Counted from the first letter of the stretch, positions 1 through 8,372 are shown. The stretch: 64,000 bases of DNA from Ilyobacter polytropus DSM 2926 (GCF_000165505.1 NC_014633.1:558001-622000); one strand, 5' to 3'. Numbers and translations: made by a program. The notes: a model not told the origin generated them from the sequence alone.

Positions 1-1
1 T

Positions 2-643
2 AAAAAATATAAAATTAATAAATTTATTCAAGCATCTTCTTCGTCAGTTTACGGAAATAACAGTAAGGTTCCTTTTAGTGAAAATGACGTAGTTGATTAC
101 GCTATATCTCCTTACGCAGCAACTAAAAAATCAGGAGAAATTCTAGGACATGTATTTCATCACCTTTATAATATAGATATGATTCAACTCAGATTTTTTA
201 CTGTTTATGGTCCAAGACAAAGACCTGATTTGGCAATACATAAATTTACAAAATTTATTACAGAAGGAAAAGCAGTACCTGTTTACGGGGATGGGTCTTC
301 AGAAAGAGATTATACATATATAGATGATATCCTAGACGGGATAATAAAAAGTATCGATTATTTAAGAGAAAACCAAGGTATTTATCATATATTGAACTTA
401 GGAGAGTCCGAAACAATTTCTCTAAATAAAATGATTCAAGTTATACAAGATGAGCTTGGAATTAAAGCGATCATAAATCACCTTCCACTACAACCTGGAG
501 ATGTAAACAAAACTTATGCTGACATTTCTAAAGCAAAAAAACTCTTAGGATACTCTCCTAAAACTAATTTTAAAATTGGTATAAAAAACTTTATTTCTTG
601 GTATCAAGAATTTAATGAATTAAAAAAGACCTCTCTTCGATAG
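2..643 (+). CDS. NAD-dependent sugar-nucleotide epimerase/dehydratase, C-terminal part
   Basis: The reading frame is open from base 2, so the start lies outside the window; 213 codons remain before the stop. The visible part holds the extended short-chain dehydrogenase (SDR) signature: a Ser-rich strand ending SVYG near residues 12-18 and the catalytic SPYAATK (Tyr and Lys four apart) near residue 45. It continues with the substrate-binding RFFTVYGPRQRPD segment. This pattern fits UDP-glucuronate 4-epimerase and related UDP-sugar epimerases, which act in the cytosol to supply surface-polysaccharide sugars. The N-terminal Rossmann glycine motif is missing only because of the window edge. The exact sugar substrate cannot be told. 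Confidence 0.85.
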   Translation, partial: KKYKINKFIQASSSSVYGNNSKVPFSENDVVDYAISPYAATKKSGEILGHVFHHLYNIDMIQLRFFTVYGPRQRPDLAIHKFTKFITEGKAVPVYGDGSSERDYTYIDDILDGIIKSIDYLRENQGIYHILNLGESETISLNKMIQVIQDELGIKAIINHLPLQPGDVNKTYADISKAKKLLGYSPKTNFKIGIKNFISWYQEFNELKKTSLR

Positions 644-705
644 ATGAGTTCAAGTTAGTTGGTTTGATGAGAGTGTCCAAAATATTCTGTAAATAGTATT
701 TAAAT

Positions 706-736
706 AAAAAGCTTCCTGTATTATACAAGGAAGCTT
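706..736 (-). terminator. Rho-independent terminator of the TetR gene
   Basis: A stem built on gcttcct / aggaagc (711-734) lies just past the stop of the minus-strand TetR gene. Read on the minus strand it is followed by a T-rich run. Confidence 0.7.
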
Positions 737-737
737 A

Positions 738-1364
738 TTATCTTTTACCTAGCTTCATTCTAGAACCTATATCAGTTATAAAGAAATCAGCAAATCTAAA
801 CATGAGATTTCTTTTCAGTTCTTCGTTATCAGAATAATTTACCATTATGGTTTCTAGGCCTTTCAAAAAAACCTTTGCAGAAACTTTTACAATCTCAGTA
901 TCTTCCTGGCTCAATTTTGAATTTCTTAAACCTAGCTCCGCCGTATATATAGAGTTTTCTATAAACTTCAGCTCTAGGTTTTTTTCAAATTTATCAAATT
1001 TAGACCCGTGACTTTTTTCAAAAAGTATCTCGATTGTTCTTTTGTTTTTTAAGGATAATTCTAAAAGCTTTTCCAAAAATTCCAACACTTCTTTCCTTAA
1101 ACTATCACTGTAAGACTTATCAGTAGATAAATATTTTATTTTTAAGCAATTTGAAAATAGATTGGACAACTCTACTGCAACATCTTCCACGATATCTTTA
1201 AATATAGCTTCTTTATTTTTATAATATCGGTAAATATTTCCAACTGGAACTCCTGAATTATCAGAAATAGTACTCATAGTGGCTTTTTTAAAACCCTTTT
1301 CGTAAAACTCTTCAAAAGCTGCTCTATAGATTTTTTCCTTTATTTCCTGCTTTTTGACCTGCAT
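738..1364 (-). CDS. TetR/AcrR family transcriptional regulator
   Basis: 208 residues, the usual TetR length. Residues 6-55 form the DNA-binding domain: helices IYRAAFEEFYEKGF and MSTISDNSGV, then the recognition stretch VGNIYRYYKNKEAIF, typical of the family. The C-terminal 150 residues are the ligand-binding/dimer domain and show no recognisable ligand signature. The gene stands alone between a plus-strand epimerase and a minus-strand unknown gene, so its target is not evident; it could regulate itself or the gene upstream at 1573-2094. Confidence 0.85.
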   Translation of the reverse strand: MQVKKQEIKEKIYRAAFEEFYEKGFKKATMSTISDNSGVPVGNIYRYYKNKEAIFKDIVEDVAVELSNLFSNCLKIKYLSTDKSYSDSLRKEVLEFLEKLLELSLKNKRTIEILFEKSHGSKFDKFEKNLELKFIENSIYTAELGLRNSKLSQEDTEIVKVSAKVFLKGLETIMVNYSDNEELKRNLMFRFADFFITDIGSRMKLGKR

Positions 1365-1572
1365 CTATACCCCCTGATGTCCTATTTCATAGAATAAATC
1401 AGTTCTAACAAATAATTTTATTATACCTCTCTCTCTTTGTCAAATAATTTTATTCCTTTATAAAATTTACATGAAAATATTTTAATAAAAGTTTATAGTG
1501 CAGAAAAAAGAAATTAAAAAGAGTTAAAAATTATATTTTCATATGGAAATAACCCCTATACCAATACAGTTA

Positions 1573-2094
1573 TCAAATTTGGTCCTTATATCCCTCTCTT
1601 AGTACGTAAAATTCCCCAGTGACAAGATCTAGATCGTAGATATTAAAGTTAGTCTTTATATCAAATCCTTTTTTTCTCATGGCGAAATTAAGTGATGCAG
1701 AGCCTTTTTCCCCGCTGGTTATCCTGTGAAAAACCTGAGTTGGCCATGAGAGCATAACTCCCCCCTCATAAAGAAGTTCACCGTTTTTATATATTCTGTC
1801 AGGATGAATTTCAAAGGTTACAATCTTCCCATGGTCTTTTGTGTAAAGTTCCACTGTCCTGTACCCGTTGAGAACCAGTAGATTGTCTCTTTGAAAGGGA
1901 TGAAAATACCATGGTCGTTTCACATTCCCTATCTCCCCGGGAGATATTGCATCATTCTCATGAATAACCCTGTCTACTGACACTGTTTCTTTCACTATTT
2001 CATTGGGTACCAGATCAAAAACTACTCCTTTAGTTTTTCTAAATGGCTTCATAGCCGTTACTTGATATAATCCATCTATTTTTTCTATAATCAA
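1573..2094 (-). CDS. Conserved-looking protein of unknown function, beta-rich
   Basis: 173 residues with no signal peptide or membrane segment. I do not recognise the family. The sequence is rich in beta-forming stretches, with conserved-looking aromatic and His residues (PWYFHPFQRDN, WPTQVFHRITSGE). It ends in a charged REGYKD tail. The pattern of two separated His-containing strands resembles a cupin/double-stranded beta-helix, but this is only an impression. The start has a good upstream AGGAGGG-like site (minus strand, about 2100-2106). The gene is apparently monocistronic. Confidence 0.55.
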   Translation of the reverse strand: MIIEKIDGLYQVTAMKPFRKTKGVVFDLVPNEIVKETVSVDRVIHENDAISPGEIGNVKRPWYFHPFQRDNLLVLNGYRTVELYTKDHGKIVTFEIHPDRIYKNGELLYEGGVMLSWPTQVFHRITSGEKGSASLNFAMRKKGFDIKTNFNIYDLDLVTGEFYVLREGYKDQI

Positions 2095-2325
2095 TTTGAA
2101 CCCTCCTTTATACTTTTATTTATATTTTATTAGTCTATCCTTGTTTCCTTTTATTTTATATCTCCAAGAGATAAAAATATTTTATGTATTCAAATTTTCT
2201 TTGAATAAACTATTTAGTGAGATATAATAAACAGATATAAGAAAATTGTAAAAAATATAAAGGAATATTAGTTTTTATATAGAATTCACAGTATATGAAT
2301 ATTCTTTTTAAGACAACAAAACTTC

Positions 2326-2354
2326 TAGACTACCCTGTACAAAATTGGTATAAT
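2326..2354 (+). promoter_or_regulatory. Promoter of the BI-1 family gene
   Basis: TAGACT (2326-2331) and TATAAT (2349-2354) are separated by 17 bp and lie about 30 bp upstream of the start codon. An AAAGGAGG ribosome site follows. Confidence 0.6.
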
Positions 2355-2383
2355 ATAGGTTATATATCAAAGGAGGAAATTTT

Positions 2384-3088
2384 ATGGACGAAAGAATGCA
2401 AAATAGAAGTTATATCTCTACTGAAGAGATAGATCAGCTGGTTACAAAAAAGATAGCAGGTGTTTTTGGATGGATGGTCTTAGGACTATTTGTCACTCTA
2501 GCGACTTCTATTTTTACACTTACCAATCCAGTTTTATTAAACCTGGCATACAAATATATGTTTGCCTTTATTATCGGCGAACTTGCCCTTGTATTTATCC
2601 TATCTATGAGAGTATATCATATGAGTACTGCTAAAAGCAGGGCTTTGTTTCTGTTTTACTCTGCACTGAACGGAATAACTCTGTCTCTAATCGCAATTGT
2701 TTATACAGGAGTTTCCATACTGTATACTTTTGCCGGTGCAATGGCAATATTTCTAATAATGGCTATCTATGGATATACAACCAAAGAAGATCTGAGCAAA
2801 TTCGGTAATTTACTGAAAGTCGGACTGATATCACTTATCATCGTCTCAGTAGTAAATATTTTCCTGAAGTCTCCAACTTTATACTGGATAATATCCTATA
2901 TGGGAGTACTTATATTTATAGGACTAATCGGTTATGATGTAAACCGTATAAAAAACAACATTACTGTGGCTGTTTCTCAGGATATTTCTGTGGTGGACAA
3001 GGTTTCAATAATAGGAGCTTTGGCACTTTACCTAGATTTCATCAACTTATTCCTTTATCTGCTCAGAATATTTGGAAAAAAGAGATAA
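2384..3088 (+). CDS. Bax inhibitor-1/YccA family membrane protein
   Basis: 234 residues with seven predicted hydrophobic segments, the normal size and topology for the BI-1/YccA (TMBIM) family. Family features seen are the N-terminal IDQLVTKKIAGVFGWMVLGL segment, the FYSALNGITLS turn, and the late IGLIGYDVNRIKN segment. The last carries the conserved Asp that takes part in the pH-sensing pair in the Bacillus homologue. Members act in the inner membrane as cation leak channels or in quality control; the physiological role here is unknown. It has its own promoter and terminator, so it is a single-gene unit. Confidence 0.9.
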   Translation: MDERMQNRSYISTEEIDQLVTKKIAGVFGWMVLGLFVTLATSIFTLTNPVLLNLAYKYMFAFIIGELALVFILSMRVYHMSTAKSRALFLFYSALNGITLSLIAIVYTGVSILYTFAGAMAIFLIMAIYGYTTKEDLSKFGNLLKVGLISLIIVSVVNIFLKSPTLYWIISYMGVLIFIGLIGYDVNRIKNNITVAVSQDISVVDKVSIIGALALYLDFINLFLYLLRIFGKKR

Positions 3089-3094
3089 TAATAA

Positions 3095-3126
3095 AAAAAA
3101 TCCTTCTATATGGAAGGATTTTTTTT
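3095..3126. terminator. Bidirectional terminator
   Basis: Stem atccttc/gaaggat with A-run before and T-run after, between the convergent BI-1 gene (plus) and UbiA gene (minus). It can serve both. Confidence 0.85.
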
Positions 3127-3150
3127 ATCTGCAATACCATATACTTATCC

Positions 3151-4050
3151 TTATAAAAAAAGTAGTAAAGAACTTCCAGCGGTTAAACTTATAATTATTA
3201 AAATATTCACCGCGACAAATTTATCCAAATATGAAGAGGATATTTTTGCCTTGTTTTTTATATATAACAGGTATAAATTACATATCAAAGGGATTGCAAG
3301 TATAGTATAGGATTTTAAAGAATTTAACTGAAGCCATGCAACACGATAAAATATAAATAAACTGATAAAATTTATTCTTATAATATAACCTTTGGTTTTT
3401 TCAAATCCAAATATCACCGTAGTGGTCTTTTTATTTCCCTTTTTGTCAGAGGGATAATCTGGAAGACTAGTGGACATGGCACAGCCTAACTGTAAGGGAA
3501 AGAAAAATAAAAGAAAAATCCACGGAAATCCCTGAACAGTTCCTCCTTGAACATAATAACCAAATAAGGGAAGGATTACAGCCACTCCCATTGTCTGAAG
3601 TACCTCTCCGCCACCTCTATATGATAAGCGTATAGGGGGATAACTATATGCCCATAACAAAAGAAAGGAAAGTATTATAATAGGAAGACTCAAAATTCTT
3701 CTAAAACCAAGTGTTAAAACTATTCCTAAGAAACCATTTAATCCTACTACCAGTATTATTGCCTTTTTCATCTCTTTTTTAGATATTAGATTCTCCACTA
3801 GTACCCTAGAACCTCCTGAAAAGATATTGAATGTGTCATTGGTTTTATCTATCTCATAATCTGCGTAATCATTGGCATAAACTATATAGAGCTGAATCAA
3901 AAGGCCAAATAGCTGTACCAGTATAAAAAAAACAATGCTAAAGTTCCTGGTTATGTTATAGTAAAAACCCTGACCCAAAAGTAGGGGGAAAAATATATAA
4001 CTCTGGGAAGGTAATCTTGAAGCCTTTATCCAAGAAGTTATTTTATTCAT
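3151..4050 (-). CDS. UbiA-family prenyltransferase (MenA-like)
   Basis: 299 residues, almost wholly membrane-embedded (about nine helices), typical for UbiA enzymes. The first Asp-rich prenyl-diphosphate motif is NDYADYEID at residues 60-68. The second is DYPSDKKGNKKT near 197-208. Enzymes of this fold join a prenyl chain to an aromatic or polar acceptor in the membrane (menaquinone, haem O, lipids). No menaquinone genes are nearby. Instead the gene follows a lycopene-cyclase-fold gene by only six bases, so the two are almost certainly cotranscribed and may modify the same isoprenoid. Acceptor unknown. Confidence 0.85.
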   Translation of the reverse strand: MNKITSWIKASRLPSQSYIFFPLLLGQGFYYNITRNFSIVFFILVQLFGLLIQLYIVYANDYADYEIDKTNDTFNIFSGGSRVLVENLISKKEMKKAIILVVGLNGFLGIVLTLGFRRILSLPIIILSFLLLWAYSYPPIRLSYRGGGEVLQTMGVAVILPLFGYYVQGGTVQGFPWIFLLFFFPLQLGCAMSTSLPDYPSDKKGNKKTTTVIFGFEKTKGYIIRINFISLFIFYRVAWLQLNSLKSYTILAIPLICNLYLLYIKNKAKISSSYLDKFVAVNILIIISLTAGSSLLLFL

Positions 4051-4056
4051 AAATTA

Positions 4057-4749
4057 TCAACTCCCAAATTTATAATTAAAAATATAGGGATAAATTATTG
4101 TTGCACAGAAGCCTGCACCAAATCCGTAGATCAATTCCTCTAAGGGAACTCTCATAAAATATTTATCCAATAACAAGTCAGTATTCCATATTTTTACAAA
4201 TACACCAGGATATATCTGGCCAAAAATGAGGCATAAAATAAAATACACAAAAGCCGAAAGAATTCCTCCCCAAAAACCTGGGCCTAAAAAATCAGGTCTT
4301 TTAAAAACTATTATTAACGGAACAAATATCATTATAAAAACTGCACTGTATATAATAGGGATAGTCATCCATAAAGATAATATAATGAGAGCTATTACAA
4401 ATAGTGAAATAAAAAATATTCTTCTTAAAAATAAGCCAGAGTCTTCAGCATTATTTTTTATATATTTTTTCCTAAAAGTAAAAGCATATACTGTAGATGT
4501 AAAAGATGCCAATGAAACTACAAAAATAAAATCCTCTAAGCCAAATCCGATCCTATTTCCAAGGTCTAGAAGAAAATTTGGATCCCAGTAGCTAGGATAA
4601 AACAATTTTTCTGCTAGAGCAAAGGGAAGGGAAATCAGAGACATTTTTTTTATCGTTGTTCTCAAGTCTTTTCTAAGAGTAAATATAATCGCACCAGGAA
4701 TTAGAAATATTAAAGATAAAACTAAAAAATCATATTTTAAAATTCCCAC
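4057..4749 (-). CDS. Lycopene cyclase domain (CrtYc/CrtYd-like) membrane protein
   Basis: 230 residues and about seven membrane helices. Two internally similar halves carry the short acidic motifs of heterodimeric carotenoid cyclases: GLEDFIF near residue 70 and PLEELIYGFGAG near the C-terminus. Each follows a Pro/Arg-containing loop. A full-length pair of such domains in one chain matches CrtYcd-type cyclases. I chose the GTG at 4749 because GGGAGG precedes it by six bases; the longer frame from 4785 has no ribosome site. No phytoene synthase or desaturase is in the window, so the substrate may not be lycopene. It lies first in a two-gene unit with the UbiA prenyltransferase. Confidence 0.7.
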   Translation of the reverse strand: MGILKYDFLVLSLIFLIPGAIIFTLRKDLRTTIKKMSLISLPFALAEKLFYPSYWDPNFLLDLGNRIGFGLEDFIFVVSLASFTSTVYAFTFRKKYIKNNAEDSGLFLRRIFFISLFVIALIILSLWMTIPIIYSAVFIMIFVPLIIVFKRPDFLGPGFWGGILSAFVYFILCLIFGQIYPGVFVKIWNTDLLLDKYFMRVPLEELIYGFGAGFCATIIYPYIFNYKFGS

Positions 4750-4791
4750 AACTACCTCCCTGTATAGAAATACTACAAAATTCATAAAATG

Positions 4792-4820
4792 TTGACTAAA
4801 GACTATAATTTTGTTATCAT
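4792..4820 (+). promoter_or_regulatory. Promoter for the betaine carrier leader
   Basis: TTGACT (4792-4797), 17 bp spacer, TATCAT (4815-4820). It drives transcription away from the minus-strand cyclase gene and gives a leader of about 290 nt. Confidence 0.7.
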
Positions 4821-4826
4821 ACTACT

Positions 4827-5104
4827 TGAGTTTAATATGAAGTAGGTAAAATTAGTACCTGGTTTGTGAGGTCAATAATGTATTATACAGTGTTGATTCA
4901 AGCTAACCTTTAATAGGAAAAATTTTATTGAAAAATATCTGTAGAACTGGGGTTTGTTCAGGGTCTTTATATTTTTTTATAAAGGCAACGAACTATGCTA
5001 TTTTTAATGGTATATAGTGAATCAAGTATAAATTGGTGAAGCTAAGGCACTCTAACTCTATTATTCAATGAATAATAGAGTTAGAGTGCCTTTTTTATAA
5101 AAAA
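4827..5104 (+). promoter_or_regulatory. Long structured 5' leader of the BCCT gene (candidate riboswitch or attenuator)
   Basis: About 280 nt of untranslated leader. Hairpins visible are aggta/tacct (about 4844-4860), a perfect ctttata/tataaag stem nested in an outer gttc/gaac stem (about 4960-5000), and the terminator at 5044-5097. I could not match it to glycine, T-box, lysine, SAM, cobalamin or c-di-GMP consensus sequences. One short stretch (agctaacct) recalls the conserved 3' part of c-di-AMP (ydaO) riboswitches, but the rest does not fit well. Confidence 0.5.
5044..5097 (+). terminator. Terminator inside the BCCT leader (attenuator)
   Basis: Two perfectly complementary 22-base arms (ggcactctaactctattatt... 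and its complement) with a one-base loop, then six T. The nearest upstream gene runs the other way, so this terminator can only act on the transcript that enters the betaine carrier gene. Confidence 0.85.
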
Positions 5105-5116
5105 AGGAGGAGTATA

Positions 5117-6799
5117 TTGTATTCAAAAGGACCTACGTATGAGACACAAAAATTAAAGGGGAAATCAAAACTGCTGCATTCTAGAAACTTTAATAAGTTT
5201 GGTTTTGATTTCCATCCTCAAGTTTCTATAATTTCTGGAATATTGGTAATATTATTTTTAATATTTACTTTAAAAAACCCTGATGCTGCAAACACTGTTT
5301 TCAGCAGTCTGAAAAATAGTATCACAACAAAGTGGAACTGGTTTTTCATATTAAGTGCAAACTTTTTCCTGTTATTTCCTATCTACCTTTTATTTAGTAA
5401 ACTAGGAGAGGTAAGACTAGGTGGCCCAGAAGCAAAGCCTGAATTTACAAATTTTGCCTGGTATTCTATGCTTATCAGTGCCGGAATGGGTATCGGTCTT
5501 ATGTTCTGGAGTATAGGGGAACCCCTATACCACTATAACAGTGTTTTACCTATGTTTGGAGAAAAAGCTACCTTAGCTTCTGCACTTGGAATAACATTTT
5601 ATCACTGGGGTTTCCATCCTTGGGGAATATATGCCCTTATATCACTGGCACTTGCATTCTTTGCCTATAACAGAGGACTTCCATTGTCACTGAGATCGGT
5701 ATTTTACCCTATTTTCAAAGACAAGGTTTTCGGTATCTTAGGAGACATAATTGATATATTAGCTGTAATATCGTGTTTATTTGGTCTGGCTACATCCCTA
5801 GGATTTGGTGCACAGCAGATAAATGCAGGACTTAATTACTTATTTGGTATCCCTCAAAATACAACAGTACAGGTATTATTAATCTGTATTATCACTGGAA
5901 TAGCTACTATATCAGTAATATCTGGAATCGGAAAAGGTGTAAGAATTTTATCTGAACTCAATATGAGAGTAGCGACAATATTTTTATTACTCGTACTTTT
6001 CATAGGCCCGACTCTATTTATAGTAAGACTTTTTAATAACAGTGTAGGATTTTATTTAAATAATATTATAAGTATCAGTTTCTGGTCAGAGCAGGGAAAA
6101 GAGAACTGGCAAGGAAGCTGGACAATATTCTACTGGGCGTGGTGGATCTCATGGTCGCCTTTTGTGGGAATGTTCATAGCTAGGATTTCAAAAGGAAGAA
6201 CCGTAAGAGAGTTTCTTTCTGCTATACTTATAATCCCTGCACTTCTTAGTTTCGTTTGGATGTCAGTTTTTGGAGGTGCGGCATTATTTCAGGATATATC
6301 AGGCAACGGTATTTTGTTCAATGCTGTAAAATCAAATGTGGCAACATCGCTATTTGAAATGATTCAAAATATGGATGTATCTAATACATTAAAAATAATA
6401 ATGTCTTCAACTGGAATATTTTTAGTAATTTCTTTCTTTGTCACATCTTCTGACTCAGGTTCATTGGTTGTAGACAATCTTACCTCAGGTGGTAAACTCG
6501 ATTCCCCTGTGCCACAAAGAGTCTTTTGGGCTGTCATGGAAGGAGTTTTAGCCATAGCTCTTCTTATAGCAGGCGGAACAGACGCCTTAAATGCACTTCA
6601 GACTGCAGTTGTAATTTCAGGTCTGCCTTTTGCAGCACTATTGCTAGTAATGACTTACAGTCTACATGTGGGTCTTAATACTGACCTGAAGAAACTAAAA
6701 AAGTACAGAGAAGATAAACTGCTAAATAAAATTTTCAACGAAAAAATCCGTGGGAATTTTGAAAAGAACGAACAAATAAAAAGTAGATTAAATAAATAA
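5117..6799 (+). CDS. BCCT family betaine/carnitine/choline transporter
   Basis: 560 residues, twelve membrane helices, normal BCCT length. Family marks are MGIGLMFWSIGEP after helix 3 and the aromatic betaine-box segment WAWWISWSPFVGMFIARISKGR near residues 345-365. Its closely spaced Trp residues form the substrate cage in BetP-type carriers. Secondary, ion-coupled uptake of glycine betaine or related trimethylammonium compounds across the cytoplasmic membrane is expected. The start is TTG at 5117 with AAGGAGG six bases upstream. Expression is probably set by the leader terminator. Confidence 0.9.
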   Translation: MYSKGPTYETQKLKGKSKLLHSRNFNKFGFDFHPQVSIISGILVILFLIFTLKNPDAANTVFSSLKNSITTKWNWFFILSANFFLLFPIYLLFSKLGEVRLGGPEAKPEFTNFAWYSMLISAGMGIGLMFWSIGEPLYHYNSVLPMFGEKATLASALGITFYHWGFHPWGIYALISLALAFFAYNRGLPLSLRSVFYPIFKDKVFGILGDIIDILAVISCLFGLATSLGFGAQQINAGLNYLFGIPQNTTVQVLLICIITGIATISVISGIGKGVRILSELNMRVATIFLLLVLFIGPTLFIVRLFNNSVGFYLNNIISISFWSEQGKENWQGSWTIFYWAWWISWSPFVGMFIARISKGRTVREFLSAILIIPALLSFVWMSVFGGAALFQDISGNGILFNAVKSNVATSLFEMIQNMDVSNTLKIIMSSTGIFLVISFFVTSSDSGSLVVDNLTSGGKLDSPVPQRVFWAVMEGVLAIALLIAGGTDALNALQTAVVISGLPFAALLLVMTYSLHVGLNTDLKKLKKYREDKLLNKIFNEKIRGNFEKNEQIKSRLNK

Positions 6800-6812
6800 T
6801 AAAATTGTTAAA

Positions 6813-6847
6813 AGAGCCTTTAGATTAAATTCTAAGGGCTTTTTTAA
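6813..6847 (+). terminator. Terminator of the BCCT gene
   Basis: Stem gcctttaga/tctaagggc followed by TTTTTT, 14 bases after the stop codon. Confidence 0.85.
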
Positions 6848-6868
6848 TTATTTATTAAAGTATATAAT

Positions 6869-7120
6869 TTAGAAATAAGACTTACAGATATATTTACCAA
6901 AATTTATAGATTTAAATTTTGATTTATTTTTTTTCTTTAGTTTATCTCCTATCTGCTTGGCGATACTATCAAAAGATTCTGTTTCTTCAGCTGTTATATT
7001 ATATAGAAACTTATCCTCTACAGGATCTAACTCCCTAAGGTCCCTCCTGTTTCTAGACGCTTCTCTTTCTAAAAGGGCCTTTAAAAATCCAGCTTCCTTT
7101 AATTTAAGATCAAGTTTCAT
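6869..7120 (-). CDS. Small charged protein of unknown function
   Basis: 83 residues, rich in Lys, Glu and Asp, predicted mostly helical (KEAGFLKALLEREASRNRRDLRELD, broken for display: KEAGFLKALL then EREASRNRRD). No membrane segment. An AGGGGTGA ribosome site places the start at the ATG at 7120 rather than the GTG three codons upstream. I do not recognise the family. It lies alone between two terminators. Confidence 0.45.
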   Translation of the reverse strand: MKLDLKLKEAGFLKALLEREASRNRRDLRELDPVEDKFLYNITAEETESFDSIAKQIGDKLKKKNKSKFKSINFGKYICKSYF

Positions 7121-7219
7121 TAAGATCACCCCTATACGAGTATTTTTTTTAAATTGCTGTCTTTATCCCTATAAAATAATACATTAAGTCCAATTATATT
7201 CTCCATTTAAAAATGTCTA

Positions 7220-7248
7220 TTGTATTTTTGTTTATTTTGAAGTATAAT
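7220..7248 (+). promoter_or_regulatory. Promoter of a short transcription unit
   Basis: TTGTAT (7220-7225), 17 bp, TATAAT (7243-7248). The unit from here to the hairpin at 7499-7520 is about 270 nt. Confidence 0.6.
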
Positions 7249-7280
7249 CTACTCTAGAATGTAATTAGGTAGGAGGAAAA

Positions 7281-7472
7281 ATGAATAATTTTCATTTTTG
7301 GGTATTATTAACTTTTTTGCTTTTCACCAGATGTAATACCACGAAGACACAGTTTTTCGTTAAAAATACATTAAAAAGTTTTGTTTTCCCATCAAAACAT
7401 ATTGCTCTTGAAAAGACGAAAAAAAACTATGAATACTTCATCAATGGAGATACTGACCTTTGCAACTCGTAA
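7281..7472 (+). CDS. Small aromatic-rich peptide or sRNA-encoded ORF
   Basis: 63 codons preceded by AGGAGG at a suitable distance and a near-consensus promoter. The N-terminal 17 residues (MNNFHFWVLLTFLLFTR) are hydrophobic and Phe-rich, followed by a Cys and a Lys-rich tail. It could be a small membrane or exported peptide, or a remnant of a leader peptide, since Phe/Trp-rich starts are typical of attenuator peptides. No biosynthetic gene follows, however; the next gene runs the other way. Function not assignable. Confidence 0.4.
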   Translation: MNNFHFWVLLTFLLFTRCNTTKTQFFVKNTLKSFVFPSKHIALEKTKKNYEYFINGDTDLCNS

Positions 7473-7498
7473 TATTAATATTTACCTATATTATAAAA

Positions 7499-7520
7499 GA
7501 CACCCTCTGGGTGTTTTTTT
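7499..7520. terminator. Terminator between the small ORF and a convergent gene
   Basis: Stem acaccc/gggtgt with a T-run on the plus strand. It overlaps the stop codon of the minus-strand gene and may serve both. Confidence 0.7.
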
Positions 7521-7845
7521 ATTTATTTTCATAAAAAATAGGGAGATCTGGATATATTTGATAGTATTGTTTTTCCGACTCATCTGCACTGTCAATCTCT
7601 GCTACTGTATGAGTTTTAGTTGTGTCTGACTTTCTGGCAAGATAAATAAGTTCTTTAGCTATCTCAAATTCTTTTTCAGGGATATATTTTTTTATCATAT
7701 CTAAAAACCAATCTTCTATCTCTGTGTCGTCACTTAACATAAGATTTATGATTCCATAAGACTCACCTATTTTTTCAGACAATTTTTCTCTAGTGGAAAA
7801 TTCTTTCTCTAAATATGATTTTAAAAGTTTTACACCTCTTTTCAT
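7519..7845 (-). CDS. Hypothetical protein with helix-turn-helix-like N-terminus
   Basis: 108 residues from the ATG at 7845, chosen because AAAGGAGA sits eight bases upstream; a longer frame to 7890 lacks a site. Residues 8-45 (LLKSYLEKEFSTREKLSEKIG and following ESYGIINLML) look like a small all-helical domain resembling lambda-repressor HTH folds. A charged helix and an acidic C-terminal tail follow. No family recognised. Single gene. Confidence 0.5.
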   Translation of the reverse strand: MKRGVKLLKSYLEKEFSTREKLSEKIGESYGIINLMLSDDTEIEDWFLDMIKKYIPEKEFEIAKELIYLARKSDTTKTHTVAEIDSADESEKQYYQIYPDLPIFYENK

Positions 7846-8372
7846 AGTATGTTCTCCTTTCATAAAAGGCTTTTCATTACTTATATACAAATTAATAATC
7901 TAACTTTAGCTAGATATATTCAAAAGAATTATTAAATTATATATTTGTCTTATTTAAGTTTCCCCACACATAAATTATGTAACATTTCCTTAGAATAATA
8001 TTGGAAAAATCTGAATTTCTCCTCTTTTAAATTCTCAAAGTTTATTTTTACGGAGAATTAACTAATCAACTGAAAACAAAGCACTATCTTTAATAAAAAA
8101 AGAAAGTTTTATTAAAGATATTAGCATATTTTTGTACTCCAATGGTCTAGTGCTATCAAAGAGGTAGTTTCTCAACTCATGAAAATTTTTATTGGAAATT
8201 AAAACTAGTACTTTTCAATATATTTACAAAATATTATACCCACAAAATAAAACCAGCCGGTATTTTCGCCGGCTGGTTTTAAAATTTTATAAGAATATCT
8301 GCCTTTAATTGTCACTTTATTTTCTTTCAGGAAGTAGTACCACTGGAATTTCTTCGACATTATTTTCATGGT
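7846..8372. other. Long intergenic stretch with two hairpins
   Basis: No credible ORF with a ribosome site. It holds an inverted repeat atctttaataaaa / ttttattaaagat (8086-8119) without a T-tail, and a strong terminator at 8250-8282. The 3' part (8317-8372) contains the out-of-frame continuation of the cobalamin adenosyltransferase homologue. Confidence 0.5.
8250..8282. terminator. GC-rich bidirectional terminator
   Basis: Perfect ten-base arms aaccagccgg / ccggctggtt with an eight-base loop, A-run on one side and T-run on the other. Probably ends the minus-strand gene at 8373-8816. Confidence 0.85.

Noticed and set aside
3110-3310. Plus-strand frame of 66 codons after the BI-1 terminator
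   Set aside because: It overlaps the UbiA gene 3' end in antisense and starts inside the terminator stem.
4827-5043. Glycine riboswitch or T-box in the BCCT leader
   Set aside because: The conserved glycine-aptamer segments and the T-box AGGGTGGNACCGCG are absent.
8086-8119. Inverted repeat atctttaataaaa as a terminator
   Set aside because: No T-tail and no gene ending nearby on either strand; kept only as a hairpin in the intergenic note.
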